Shown: one piece after another, positions 45,235 to 54,234 of the stretch
How positions within the stretch are numbered: position 1 is the stretch's first letter
How the letters are laid out: the number at the start of each line of letters is the position of its first letter
Source: Woeseiaceae bacterium
GTDB taxonomy: Bacteria; Pseudomonadota; Gammaproteobacteria; Steroidobacterales; Woeseiaceae
Assembly (NCBI GenBank): GCA_021773035.1
Contig: JAJFKU010000056.1
Span: forward strand, 1-64,000
DNA: 64,000 nucleotides
Direction: 5' to 3'
Notes under the pieces: model-generated
Told to the model about the DNA's origin: nothing
What the model saw: only the letters and a program-made list of their open reading frames with translations
Database searches by the model: none
Position numbers and translations under genes: made by a program

Positions 45235-47082
45235 GTGACAGCCAAGCTTCGATTGACCACCGCGCAAGCCCTCGTGCGCTATCTGGGCGCTCAGTACATA
45301 GATGTTGACGGACGACAACATCGACTCATCAATGGCATATTCGCCATCTTTGGGCATGGCAATGTCGCCGGGCTTGGCGAAGCTCTCGAAGATGCGACAG
45401 ACACGATGCCTGTGTTTCGTGCCCATAATGAACAAGCCATGGCGCACGCCGCAATTGCCTATGCAAAAGCATCACGACGACGGCGAGTGATGGCCTGCAC
45501 AACTTCGGTGGGACCCGGGGCTACCAACATGGTAACCGCAGCAGCGGTCGCGCACGTCAATCGTCTACCGGTATTGCTACTGCCCGGCGACACGTTCGCC
45601 AGTCGACTTCCGGATCCGGTGCTGCAGCAGGTTGAGGATTTCTCAGACCCCACGGTAACGGCCAATGATTGTTTTCGCCCGGTATCGCGCTATTGGGATC
45701 GTATTATGCGCCCGCAACAGCTACTGCAGACTTTACCGCAGGCAATAGCTGTTCTCACAGACCCGGTCGAGTGCGGTCCCGTCACGATCGCCTTGCCGCA
45801 GGACGTTCAGGCGGAAGTTTTTAATTTCCCGGAGTCGTTTTTCGAGATACAAATTCACCGCATTGCCCGCCCGGGCGCAGACGAAAGGGCCCTGCAGCAA
45901 GCCGCAGAACTCATCGCGTCGGCGAAACGACCGCTACTGATCGCGGGTGGCGGCGTTCACTATTCCAATGCAATAGACAGCATCGAAAAATTCGCGACAG
46001 CGCATGCCATTCCGGTTGCTGAAACTCAGGCAGGAAAGGGGGCGTTACGCTGGGACCACCCTGCGAGCGTTGGCTCACTCGGAGTCACAGGCACCAGCGC
46101 AGCGAACAAACTTGCGGAAGATGCGGACCTTCTGATCGCAGTCGGAACGCGCCTGCAGGATTTTACGACCGGATCCGGGCTCCTCGTTCGAAAACCGGAC
46201 TGCAAACTATTGAGCATTAATGTCGCTCGTCACGACTTGAACAAACGCGGTGCAATTGCCCTGCAGGGTGATGCGGACCGCTGCATAAGGGACCTGTCTG
46301 CAGCGATAGACAGCGTTGCCGTAGAAATCGATTGGAAAAAACGTGTTCACGATTTGCGAGTCGAGTGGAATACCGTGTACGAAACGGTAACGGCGCCCTC
46401 TGACGCCGACCTGCCATCCGATGCGCAGGTTCTCGGTGTCGTGAGTGACGTATTCTCAAGCAACGCCACTGTCGTTTGCGCTGCCGGTGGATTGCCAGGA
46501 GAACTCCACAAACTGTGGAGATCCTCTGACGCCAACAACTATCACGTCGAATACGGATTCTCCTGCATGGGTTATGAAATTGCGGGCGGCATGGGCGCAA
46601 AAATGGCGACGCCGGACCGCGATGTTGTGGTCATGGTCGGAGATGGCAGTTATTTGATGTTGAACTCTGAAATCGCGACATCGATCGCACTGCAACAGAA
46701 AATAACCGTTGTCGTCCTCGACAATCGCGGTTTTGCTTGCATCAACCGCCTGCAAATGTCGCTGGGTGGCAAGGGGTATAACAACCTTCTTGACACGAGT
46801 TACGGCGCTACTGACAGTGCGCCGGCGATTGACTTCGCGCAACACGCTGCGTCATTGGGTGCGCATGCGGAAAAAGTACCCTCACTTAGTGAACTCGGTC
46901 CTGCACTGCAGCGGGCGAAGGACGCACCGCACACAGCCGTTGTTGTAATTGATACAGATCCACTGCCCTCGACCGCAGAAGGCGGAACCTGGTGGGATGT
47001 ACCGGTTGCCGCTGCCTCAGACAACGACGCGGTCAAAGACGCGTACAGGAATTATCAGGACAAGACGTCGGAACGAACATGA
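45235..47082 (+). CDS. iolD: 3D-(3,5/4)-trihydroxycyclohexane-1,2-dione acylhydrolase
   Basis: The protein has 615 residues with a GTG start. It is a thiamine-diphosphate enzyme that opens the inositol-derived ring to 5-deoxyglucuronate. The N-terminal Pyr domain contains VFRAHNEQAMAHAAIAYAKA with the catalytic Glu, and the PP domain contains the ThDP motif GDGSYLMLNSEIAT...VLDNRGFACINR. The three-domain layout and length fit IolD. The stop overlaps the iolE start (ATGA). Confidence 0.95.
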   Translation: MTAKLRLTTAQALVRYLGAQYIDVDGRQHRLINGIFAIFGHGNVAGLGEALEDATDTMPVFRAHNEQAMAHAAIAYAKASRRRRVMACTTSVGPGATNMVTAAAVAHVNRLPVLLLPGDTFASRLPDPVLQQVEDFSDPTVTANDCFRPVSRYWDRIMRPQQLLQTLPQAIAVLTDPVECGPVTIALPQDVQAEVFNFPESFFEIQIHRIARPGADERALQQAAELIASAKRPLLIAGGGVHYSNAIDSIEKFATAHAIPVAETQAGKGALRWDHPASVGSLGVTGTSAANKLAEDADLLIAVGTRLQDFTTGSGLLVRKPDCKLLSINVARHDLNKRGAIALQGDADRCIRDLSAAIDSVAVEIDWKKRVHDLRVEWNTVYETVTAPSDADLPSDAQVLGVVSDVFSSNATVVCAAGGLPGELHKLWRSSDANNYHVEYGFSCMGYEIAGGMGAKMATPDRDVVVMVGDGSYLMLNSEIATSIALQQKITVVVLDNRGFACINRLQMSLGGKGYNNLLDTSYGATDSAPAIDFAQHAASLGAHAEKVPSLSELGPALQRAKDAPHTAVVVIDTDPLPSTAEGGTWWDVPVAAASDNDAVKDAYRNYQDKTSERT

Positions 47083-47957
47083 ATGTATCCATAGGCATCA
47101 ATCCGATAACCTGGAACAACGACGACATGCAAAATGTCGGCGCTGACATTTCTTTTCACGCCTGCCTGAGTGGAGCATCGAGTGCGGGCTACGCCGGCGT
47201 CGAGCTCGGTCATAAATTCCCAAGAGATCCTGCTGTACTGAAACCCGAGCTGGATAAGTACTCGCTGTCACTCGTCTCAGGCTGGTACAGCGGCAAGCTA
47301 TTGCAGCGTGACAGTAGCGCAGAGATTGCCGCAATGCAGGAGCACATGAAACTACTGAAGGCGATGGGCTCGGATGTTTTGATATTTGCCGAGGTCACCG
47401 GCTGTATTCACTCGGATATCGACAAACGCCTTTCGCAGCGGCCACGGATTCCAGCCGAGCAATGGCCGACGTTTTGCCGACGCCTGGACGAAGTTGCAAA
47501 AGCCTGCGCCGATACCGGACTGAAACTGTGTTTCCATCACCACATGGGAACTGTCGTCCAGTCGCGTCATGATATCGAAATCATGATGCAGTCGACGTCG
47601 GACGACATGAAGCTGTTGCTGGATACCGGACACGCCCGATTCGCCGGCGCGGATCCGGTCGAACTGGCTAACCAGTACGCCGACAGAATCGGACACGTTC
47701 ATTGCAAGGACGTTCGCGAAAATACCCTGCAGAAAATGCAGAACAGGGACTGCAGCTTTCTCGAAGCGGTTTTAGCCGGCGTATTTACCGTACCGGGCGA
47801 TGGCTGTATCGACTACGACAGCGTATTTAATGCCATAAGAAAAGCAGGCTATAGCGGGTGGGTCGTCGTTGAAGCGGAACAGGACCCCAGCGTCGCGCCA
47901 CCTGACGCGTTCGCAAAGTTGGGTTTTGATAATCTTAAACGACTAACGAAGAACTAG
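47079..47957 (+). CDS. iolE: Myo-inosose-2 dehydratase
   Basis: About 292 residues from the ATG at 47079, which overlaps the iolD stop. It dehydrates scyllo-inosose to 3D-(3,5/4)-trihydroxycyclohexane-1,2-dione. The xylose-isomerase-like TIM barrel is shown by SIGINPITWNNDDM at the N-terminus, AGVELGHKFP, LLLDTGHARFAG, HVHCKDVREN and VPGDGCIDYDSVF, with the metal-binding residues of the family. It is the last gene of the iol operon, convergent 11 nt from the inositol monophosphatase gene. Confidence 0.94.
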   Translation: MNVSIGINPITWNNDDMQNVGADISFHACLSGASSAGYAGVELGHKFPRDPAVLKPELDKYSLSLVSGWYSGKLLQRDSSAEIAAMQEHMKLLKAMGSDVLIFAEVTGCIHSDIDKRLSQRPRIPAEQWPTFCRRLDEVAKACADTGLKLCFHHHMGTVVQSRHDIEIMMQSTSDDMKLLLDTGHARFAGADPVELANQYADRIGHVHCKDVRENTLQKMQNRDCSFLEAVLAGVFTVPGDGCIDYDSVFNAIRKAGYSGWVVVEAEQDPSVAPPDAFAKLGFDNLKRLTKN

Positions 47958-47968
47958 AGAAATTACGG

Positions 47969-48763
47969 TCAGATATCGCCGTCGACGATCGATTTTAACT
48001 CGTCATAAACGCCAGCCGCCGCCGCCAAAGCAAGATTTCCGTCGATGAGCGCCTGATCGTTCGGCAGGCAATCGTTGCTTTTCCCGCCGGCCTCCAGGAC
48101 CATCAGTTCGCCGGCCGCCATATCCCACGCGCACATGTGCGGTTCAAAATAGCCAATCAATCTGCCGGCCGCGACGTAGGCCAGGCTCAGTGCTCCGCTG
48201 CCGCTGCGATGGTACATGCCGTTTGAACGCAGCAATCGACCAAGCGGACCAAGCGTTTGCTCCGGTGTCACGCGAGTGGAATAGCCCACGCTCACGAGAC
48301 CCTCGCTTACACCAGCGACTTCCGCAACCTGAATAGGGCTGCCGTTCAAGCTGGCGCCTTCACCACGAGCGGCGGCAAACAACTCATCGTTCGATGGGTC
48401 GTATATGGCGCCAATCTGCACCCTTCCCCTGGAGTAGTAGGCGATGGAAATACACCAGGTACGCATTCCGCAGATAAACGGCTGCGTGCCATCTATAGGA
48501 TCCACAACCCAGGTCCCCGGCGCATCCGTTACAGCGAATGAATCGCTACTTTCCTCGCCAAGAAACGCGTCATCCGGATATTGGCGCGATATCGCGTCGC
48601 GAATCACGGTTTCGGTGTTGACGTCTGCCTCGGTCGCCATATCCTGTACGCCCTTGCTTCTGACCGTCAACGATCTGAGATCTGCAAAGTACTCCAGTGC
48701 CAGCGCCCCGGCTTCTCTCGCGGTTTTACTCGCAAATTCAAGTCGGTCTGTATTGCTTGTCAT
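47969..48763 (-). CDS. Inositol monophosphatase family protein
   Basis: About 264 residues from the ATG at 48763, 7 nt after the lipoprotein stop. An upstream ATG at 48796 would overlap that gene. Li+-sensitive phosphatase motifs are present: FLGEESSD, WVVDPIDGTQPF and CAWDMAAGELMVLEAGG, which hold the Mg2+ ligands. The family removes phosphate from inositol monophosphates and related compounds. It is the last gene of the phytase operon, so it may turn imported inositol phosphate into inositol for the adjacent Iol pathway (inference). Confidence 0.9.
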   Translation of the reverse strand: MTSNTDRLEFASKTAREAGALALEYFADLRSLTVRSKGVQDMATEADVNTETVIRDAISRQYPDDAFLGEESSDSFAVTDAPGTWVVDPIDGTQPFICGMRTWCISIAYYSRGRVQIGAIYDPSNDELFAAARGEGASLNGSPIQVAEVAGVSEGLVSVGYSTRVTPEQTLGPLGRLLRSNGMYHRSGSGALSLAYVAAGRLIGYFEPHMCAWDMAAGELMVLEAGGKSNDCLPNDQALIDGNLALAAAAGVYDELKSIVDGDI

Positions 48764-48770
48764 CGGTGTT

Positions 48771-49283
48771 TTAGTCCACTCTAAAGATAGGAGCATCGCA
48801 TTGTCGGCTGATGCCGAAACGCTTTGCTGTCGCTGGCGTTGTCACCGACGTTACAACCTCTTCGAGGCCGTCAATATGGTCGAACAAGGTAACGTCGATT
48901 TTGCCGATCTTGTTGTCGGCGCCGCAACTCGCCGCATAACGTACGTCGAGAATGTCGTTCACCCAATTGAGATTAGTAACGGAAATATCGCAGGGAACTT
49001 GCGACTGCAGGGAGAATGTCTTCTCAGTGCTTGCCAGAAGTGTTTCGATACCTGACAGCGTCGTATCGTCAAGAGCGGACTTTGGTACCAGCAAGCGCCC
49101 ACCGAGAGCGCCCTCTTCCGAAAGCTCGATTGATAGCTCTACAACCGAGTCGATGTGACTGGCATGAAATTCGTAGTGATTGTCGCAATAGTCGCCACTA
49201 CCACTTTCACCGCATGCAGTCAGCACAAAAATGATCGCGGCAAGAAAAGCGATATTTCCCGTTTGCTGTCTAATCACTGGCAC
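48771..49283 (-). CDS. Lipoprotein of unknown function in the phytase operon
   Basis: The protein has 170 residues with a GTG start. A lipoprotein signal (FLAAIIFVLTAC) precedes a domain with an alpha/beta look (VVELSIELSEEGALGGRLLV) and four Cys that may pair in the periplasm. I do not recognise it. It overlaps the upstream MFS gene by 14 nt and lies 7 nt before the inositol monophosphatase, so it is translationally linked to both. Part of a periplasmic delivery or anchoring step is a reasonable guess. Confidence 0.6.
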   Translation of the reverse strand: MPVIRQQTGNIAFLAAIIFVLTACGESGSGDYCDNHYEFHASHIDSVVELSIELSEEGALGGRLLVPKSALDDTTLSGIETLLASTEKTFSLQSQVPCDISVTNLNWVNDILDVRYAASCGADNKIGKIDVTLFDHIDGLEEVVTSVTTPATAKRFGISRQCDAPIFRVD

Positions 49284-50661
49284 GAACCTTCCAAAGACTA
49301 CCCGCTAAGATCATTGATACCACCGACGCGCCTATCCAGAACATGATAGGCACCGAGTAGTCATAAAAGAATACGGTTTGCGATGCATCACCTGTAGAAA
49401 ACACAACCTGCATTTCACTGTCGTAAATGAGCTTGCCGCTGACGTAGTCCTGCATACCCGCACCCAGGTAGCTGAATATACCGATAAAGCCCATCGCTGC
49501 ACCGGCCACCTTTTTCGGCGCGATGTCCAAGGCGAACAGGCCGCCGAGTGACGCCAGAATTCCGCTTAAACCGAAACCGTAGACAACCAGCGCTATTGCC
49601 AGCACCGTTGCGTTCGCCGGGCCATAGAATATGACGAACAGCGGCAGCAACTCCATGAGACCGAACAGCAGATTTGCCGGCGGCCGCCGGGCGTTGAAGA
49701 GCTTATCGGACAGGTAGCCATAGGCGACGCAGCCCAATATTCCAGCGGCCGTATTCAAAAAGATAAAGAAGTTCGCGTCGAACAGATCGAAACCACGAAT
49801 CTCTTGCAGATAAACATTGCCCCAGCTATTAACCGCATAGCGTGTGATGTACATGGAGGAACTTGCCAGCGCGATGACCCACATCGATGGAATGGCGATG
49901 ACCTTCAATTGGTCCTTTAAAATGCTGGCTGCGTCATGGGCGGCGGCCATCGCCTTCTCGCCTCCGTCGTTACGCCATTCGGCGACCGATGGCAGACCCA
50001 GTGTGCGCGGCCGATCCGGCAAATAGACGTAGACGATCACGGCGGCTAATACGCATATAGTTGCCGGTACCCAGAATCCGAATTGCCACGACAAACCCAG
50101 TCCCTTCGGCGGCAGCGCGATCAACAATGCAATGCCGAGGTAGGTCAGCCCCTCGCCTATCGCGTGGGCAGTACTCCACAAGCCGTAATATCGGCCACGT
50201 TCACGATTGCTATACCAGCTGGCGAGGGCGACAGCGCACGACGGCGCGCCAAATCCCTGGAACCAGCCGTTCAGAATCCACAGCGTGGCGGACAGCCAGA
50301 CAAGCGAGGAAAACGACATACCGAAATTCATCATCGCCGACAGAAATAGTCCGGCCGCGAAGAATCGTTTGACGTTTGAGTAGTCGGACAACAGTCCGTT
50401 ACTGAACTTGCCCAAGGCATAGCCATACAGCAGCATGGAACCGATCAGGCCGACCTCCTCAGGTGTGAAAATACCGGCATCCATGAGCGGTTTCTTGACG
50501 ACATTGAGCGCCAGCCGACACACATATCCAAGGCCGTAGCACAGAATAATGACGACAATCACGTTTCGCCTGTAATAGCGGAACTGCTCGTCTATTAGTG
50601 CTGTATCCGTCAGTCTCGGTTGATCCGTGCCGGCAGCGAAGAACTTCAGCAATGACTTCAA
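49270..50661 (-). CDS. OPA-type MFS transporter in the phytase operon
   Basis: The protein has 463 residues and 12 helices, with family features shared with the transporter at 34799-36139: YYRRNVIVVIILCYGLGYVC at the start, MLLYGYALGKFSNGLLSDYS, and WILNGWFQGFGAPSCAVALA. It lies 15 nt after the phytase gene and 14 nt into the lipoprotein gene. An organophosphate:Pi antiporter next to a phytase and an inositol monophosphatase is a natural candidate for bringing inositol phosphate into the cell (inference). Confidence 0.88.
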   Translation of the reverse strand: MKSLLKFFAAGTDQPRLTDTALIDEQFRYYRRNVIVVIILCYGLGYVCRLALNVVKKPLMDAGIFTPEEVGLIGSMLLYGYALGKFSNGLLSDYSNVKRFFAAGLFLSAMMNFGMSFSSLVWLSATLWILNGWFQGFGAPSCAVALASWYSNRERGRYYGLWSTAHAIGEGLTYLGIALLIALPPKGLGLSWQFGFWVPATICVLAAVIVYVYLPDRPRTLGLPSVAEWRNDGGEKAMAAAHDAASILKDQLKVIAIPSMWVIALASSSMYITRYAVNSWGNVYLQEIRGFDLFDANFFIFLNTAAGILGCVAYGYLSDKLFNARRPPANLLFGLMELLPLFVIFYGPANATVLAIALVVYGFGLSGILASLGGLFALDIAPKKVAGAAMGFIGIFSYLGAGMQDYVSGKLIYDSEMQVVFSTGDASQTVFFYDYSVPIMFWIGASVVSMILAGSLWKVRASD

Positions 50662-50676
50662 AACGCGTGTCTCATG

Positions 50677-52782
50677 CTAGTTCATCGCCCTCGGATCATA
50701 ACCGGAATGAACTTTCAGGCCCATCGCCTCGGCGATTCTCTCCCACGGCACGATTTTATAATTCTGTTTTTCTGCCGGTGAGATGTTGCGGCCGTCTTGT
50801 ACGATTAACGCCCCGTGTGGAAATGATGGACCGAGGTCGGCACCGGTCACGTCCAGGCCATCCGTTTCGGACGCGCCGTCTATGCCGGTCGCCTCGTCCG
50901 CAACCACATGAAAATGGCCGAGGAACTTATTGTCACCCTGTCGCTCGTAAACGAGATAATTATCAGCCCCCTGATTAGACGCGATAATGTATCCCGTGCC
51001 GCCCGGCCCGTAGTAGATGGACACGCCTTCGATGTCGGCTGTCAGATTCCCCGACTCTACATTGTCGACCATCGTGCGTTCATCTCCACCGTCCGGTTCG
51101 GCCGAATACTTCCACAAGGCGTTGTTCTCCTCGCCGACGTATAAGTCGCCTGTTTCATCGTCAGCAGTACAGCCTTCTGTCTGGGATCCGACACTGAACT
51201 CACGAACCTGTTTGGCGCCGACTTTACCGTTACCGGCATCGATCAGTTGCCATTGCTTGACGACGCCGTCGGTATCATTGATATAGACATAGAACTCCCC
51301 CGTTACGGCACTCTTGTACATGCACTGGCCATAGGGGTCGTCCATGCCGGTTGGAATAATCCCGTCCGCGATTTCAACCAGGGTCCGCGTTACGGGATCG
51401 ACCCTCCAGATACTGAGGCTCTGGTGCGTCCGATTACTGGCGGTAACAATATCGACCGTTTCGCCGCCAAGACTAAATCCATAACGAACATCGGCGTTGT
51501 TAATACGACCGTCCGCTCGGGACTGCAATAATTTTCCATCCATGTCGTAGACATTGATGCCGCGTTTTTTCTGCGTTCCGATGATAATGCTCTTTGCCGG
51601 ATCGTCGGGATGTACCCATATCGCCGGGTCGTCTGCCGCGTCGCCAAACGTCACAACGGGCTCGGTCTGCGCGCTCGGCGACACGGTCGCAACCTTCGCA
51701 GCAAGCGGCAAAGTGGGATCGAATGGATTCGTGGGCGGTAGTGCAATGGCTGCAGCAACGTCCTGCCACGCGACGACCTTGAAGTTCGCATGATCCGATT
51801 CGTTATCGTCATCGGCGAGCACGATCAGGCCGCCGGAAAGCTCGTCGGTGAGGCTCAGACTGCTGGCGACGAGACCCTCTGTTTCCTGTACTCCATCGAT
51901 AGCATCCCTCGCACCGATCGCCAGTGTTCCGACGTGCTTGTGGTTCGTCAGGTCGTAAACCTGAAGCAGGCTGACATCGGCGTCGGAAACGATCAGGTAG
52001 TCGTCATCTTCATGTTCGTATAAAGCGATGCCCTTGACGTCACCGCTAAAGCGCCCGTGGGGTTCCGAGAAATCGATGTATTCGATTTCCGCTTCCGATT
52101 CCGGTTCCGCGTTGAGCGTCGCGACGCCGACAGTCTCCTGCGAGTAGTAGATAGCGCTGTTTCGATCGCTGACGGCGCAATGCGCTGCGCCGGTCCCAAC
52201 CGGTACCGTCCGCGTGAGTCGGCCCTGCACTTGCCCCTGCCGATCAAACAGCTCCCACTGCTGCATGTAACCTGAGCCCAGGACAAAGGCGTACAGCTTT
52301 TGCGAGATCGGGCTTTGATACAAACACAGCCCTTCGGTCTCCATGCCGAGATCGATGGGTGCAGAGATATCCAGCAAGCGCTCTTCGGCCGCATCCCAGA
52401 CGTAGGAAACGAGCTGCGACGTTGACAAATCGTTTGCAACGATCAGCGCAACACGTTCAGCACCTCGCGCGAAATTGTAGCGAACGTCAACAAACGAAGA
52501 TGGCCGTTCGCTGTCTTCACCGACGCGCACGCCATCCAGGGTGTAGACCTCGATTCCGCCGCTTTCGGCAGCCCCCAGAATCAGGCTCGCATCCGCCTGA
52601 GCCGCGTTAATCAGAAGCGCCGGATCATTCGCAGCGTTCTTCATGCTTGGGGCGGTTTCCGCAACCGAGTGGGTGCTCGCCCGACGGTCGTCACCAGAAT
52701 CGGCAGGCTCTGGCTGTTGACTTGCTTTACCGCAGGCGGCAAGGATCAACGCGAGCGTACATGTTAAGGCTTTGTTTTTCAT
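50677..52782 (-). CDS. Tandem beta-propeller phytase (lipoprotein)
   Basis: The protein has 701 residues, about twice a single beta-propeller phytase. A lipoprotein signal ends at LILAAC. The first half (about 45-340) and second half (about 375-695) are both propeller-like. The second has the full family pattern: DDPAIWVHPDD, NADVRYGFSLGG, GQCMY, SQTEGCTADD, DIEGVSIYYG and SETDGLDVTGA, the acidic residues that bind Ca2+ in BPPs. The first half has weaker matches (ADASLILG, FVDVRYNFARG, ETEGLCLYQS) and resembles the incomplete N-terminal domain of known dual-domain BPPs. It releases phosphate from phytate (inositol hexakisphosphate) in the periplasm or at the outer membrane. It starts the operon with the OPA transporter, lipoprotein and inositol monophosphatase. 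Confidence 0.93.
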   Translation of the reverse strand: MKNKALTCTLALILAACGKASQQPEPADSGDDRRASTHSVAETAPSMKNAANDPALLINAAQADASLILGAAESGGIEVYTLDGVRVGEDSERPSSFVDVRYNFARGAERVALIVANDLSTSQLVSYVWDAAEERLLDISAPIDLGMETEGLCLYQSPISQKLYAFVLGSGYMQQWELFDRQGQVQGRLTRTVPVGTGAAHCAVSDRNSAIYYSQETVGVATLNAEPESEAEIEYIDFSEPHGRFSGDVKGIALYEHEDDDYLIVSDADVSLLQVYDLTNHKHVGTLAIGARDAIDGVQETEGLVASSLSLTDELSGGLIVLADDDNESDHANFKVVAWQDVAAAIALPPTNPFDPTLPLAAKVATVSPSAQTEPVVTFGDAADDPAIWVHPDDPAKSIIIGTQKKRGINVYDMDGKLLQSRADGRINNADVRYGFSLGGETVDIVTASNRTHQSLSIWRVDPVTRTLVEIADGIIPTGMDDPYGQCMYKSAVTGEFYVYINDTDGVVKQWQLIDAGNGKVGAKQVREFSVGSQTEGCTADDETGDLYVGEENNALWKYSAEPDGGDERTMVDNVESGNLTADIEGVSIYYGPGGTGYIIASNQGADNYLVYERQGDNKFLGHFHVVADEATGIDGASETDGLDVTGADLGPSFPHGALIVQDGRNISPAEKQNYKIVPWERIAEAMGLKVHSGYDPRAMN

Positions 52783-52852
52783 TTAGAATATCCGCTTATA
52801 CTGGAATCATGCGGTACTTTTGGCCGCGCCAGGATTGATTATCGCAGAAAAT

Positions 52853-52895
52853 GAAATAAATATTCTAGTTTTGTATATAATAGAAATTTATTTTC
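52853..52895. promoter_or_regulatory. Probable RpiR operator in the phytase/phosphatase divergent promoter region
   Basis: Half-sites GAAATAAATATTC (52853-52865) and, inverted, GAAAATAAATTTC (52883-52895) start 30 bp apart and flank a perfect TATAAT hexamer (52876-52881) read on the plus strand. Inverted as 15-mers, the two arms agree in 11 of 15 positions. The layout matches the other two candidate operators, though the half-sites are more degenerate. Binding here would control both the phytase and the metallophosphatase operons. Confidence 0.5.
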
Positions 52896-52944
52896 CAAAA
52901 TAGCTCTAGCGGAGCTCTTTTCAGTCTATTTAGGTCTGTCTGCT

Positions 52945-54234
52945 ATGCAACAAAACACGATCGCGCTAGTTTCAGTAGCTCTTGTTCTTTCTTCCTGTAC
53001 GACCACCGATCTCCCTCCGGCGGATAACACCGGCAACTCGCTAAGCGTGGGCGTTCTCGTCTACGGCGATACCGGGTACCACCCAAAATACCCGGATCAG
53101 GACGACTATGAGGATCTGTTTTCACCCGAAGAATATCTGCAAACGGAATGGGACGACTGGCTTGAGGACAAGCGCCCGGCTGCCGAATACGAGGCCCGCC
53201 CATCCGCCATCTCCCCGGTAACCGGTAAGGTCGTAGCTAAAACCGGGATCTTCGGCATATCTGAAGCCATGACAGCGTTCTGCGGCAAGACAGCGAGCTG
53301 CGACTTCGGCGTCCTGCTTGGCGACAACATCTATCCGTCCGGCGCGACGCTGGGTACAGACGGCTTCGATGACGCTGAGAGATTCAAGGATGTTTTGCAG
53401 GATCCGTTCGGCAATGTTGGCAATGTCGACTCCGGCTACCTGACCTACGTGACCCTCGGTAATCACGATTGGGAAACGTCTCGGGACGGCGGCTTTGCAC
53501 AGATCGATTATCTCCAGACAGCACCGGGCTTTTATATGGACGGGCCGTTCTACACTGTGAAGCCACCATCAGCCAACGGCGAAGTCGAGTTGTTCATTAT
53601 TGACACCAGCATGATTCTCGCCAACTCGGATGTCCGCGAAGACACACTCAATGATGATGGCTCGGAAGGTTCCCTCGGAGAAATTGAAGAGTCTGACTAC
53701 AAGGTTTACCCGCTGACCGAGGCGGAGAAGCAACAGCCGCTATGGCTCGAAAACGCACTGAGAAGCTCGACAGCAAGATGGAAGCTGGTGATCGCGCATC
53801 ACCCGCTCTGGTCCTCTTCAGGCAGCAAGTTCGAACAGGCACGCGTGTTGCGCGAACAACTGATGCCTGCGCTTTGTAAATACGCCGACGCCTACCTGGT
53901 AGGCCATGAGCATACGCTTGAGATTCACACAGACTCCTGCGAAGCGACATTGGGCGAAGCAACAGAGAAACCCCTGGTGCAGATTCTGTCGGGTGCCGGC
54001 GCCAAGCAACGCCCGTTGCACAGCAGTTTTATGTGGCACCAGGAACGTAAGTACCCCGAGCACAAAACACTGTTCGCGGCGGGTATGTTGTGGGGCTTCG
54101 CGCACATGCAAATCGAAGATGACACGGCAAAGGTCGTACTGATTTCGATTCCGGACGACGCCAGTCCGGAGATGACGGTTGAATTCGAGTATGAGTTTGA
54201 GCGCCGCTCCGGCGCAGACAGCGCCACGCAGTGA
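52945..54234 (+). CDS. Metallophosphoesterase (purple-acid-phosphatase-like lipoprotein)
   Basis: The protein has 429 residues. A lipoprotein signal ends LVLSSC. The calcineurin-like phosphoesterase motifs appear in order: VLVYGDTGYHP, LLGDNIYPSG, LGNHDWET, VIAHHPLWSSSG and LVGHEHTLEIH, which give the two-metal site. It should act as a periplasmic phosphatase, perhaps removing phosphate from inositol phosphates left by the phytase. Its stop overlaps the symporter start (GTGA), so the two are co-translated. Confidence 0.88.
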   Translation: MQQNTIALVSVALVLSSCTTTDLPPADNTGNSLSVGVLVYGDTGYHPKYPDQDDYEDLFSPEEYLQTEWDDWLEDKRPAAEYEARPSAISPVTGKVVAKTGIFGISEAMTAFCGKTASCDFGVLLGDNIYPSGATLGTDGFDDAERFKDVLQDPFGNVGNVDSGYLTYVTLGNHDWETSRDGGFAQIDYLQTAPGFYMDGPFYTVKPPSANGEVELFIIDTSMILANSDVREDTLNDDGSEGSLGEIEESDYKVYPLTEAEKQQPLWLENALRSSTARWKLVIAHHPLWSSSGSKFEQARVLREQLMPALCKYADAYLVGHEHTLEIHTDSCEATLGEATEKPLVQILSGAGAKQRPLHSSFMWHQERKYPEHKTLFAAGMLWGFAHMQIEDDTAKVVLISIPDDASPEMTVEFEYEFERRSGADSATQ

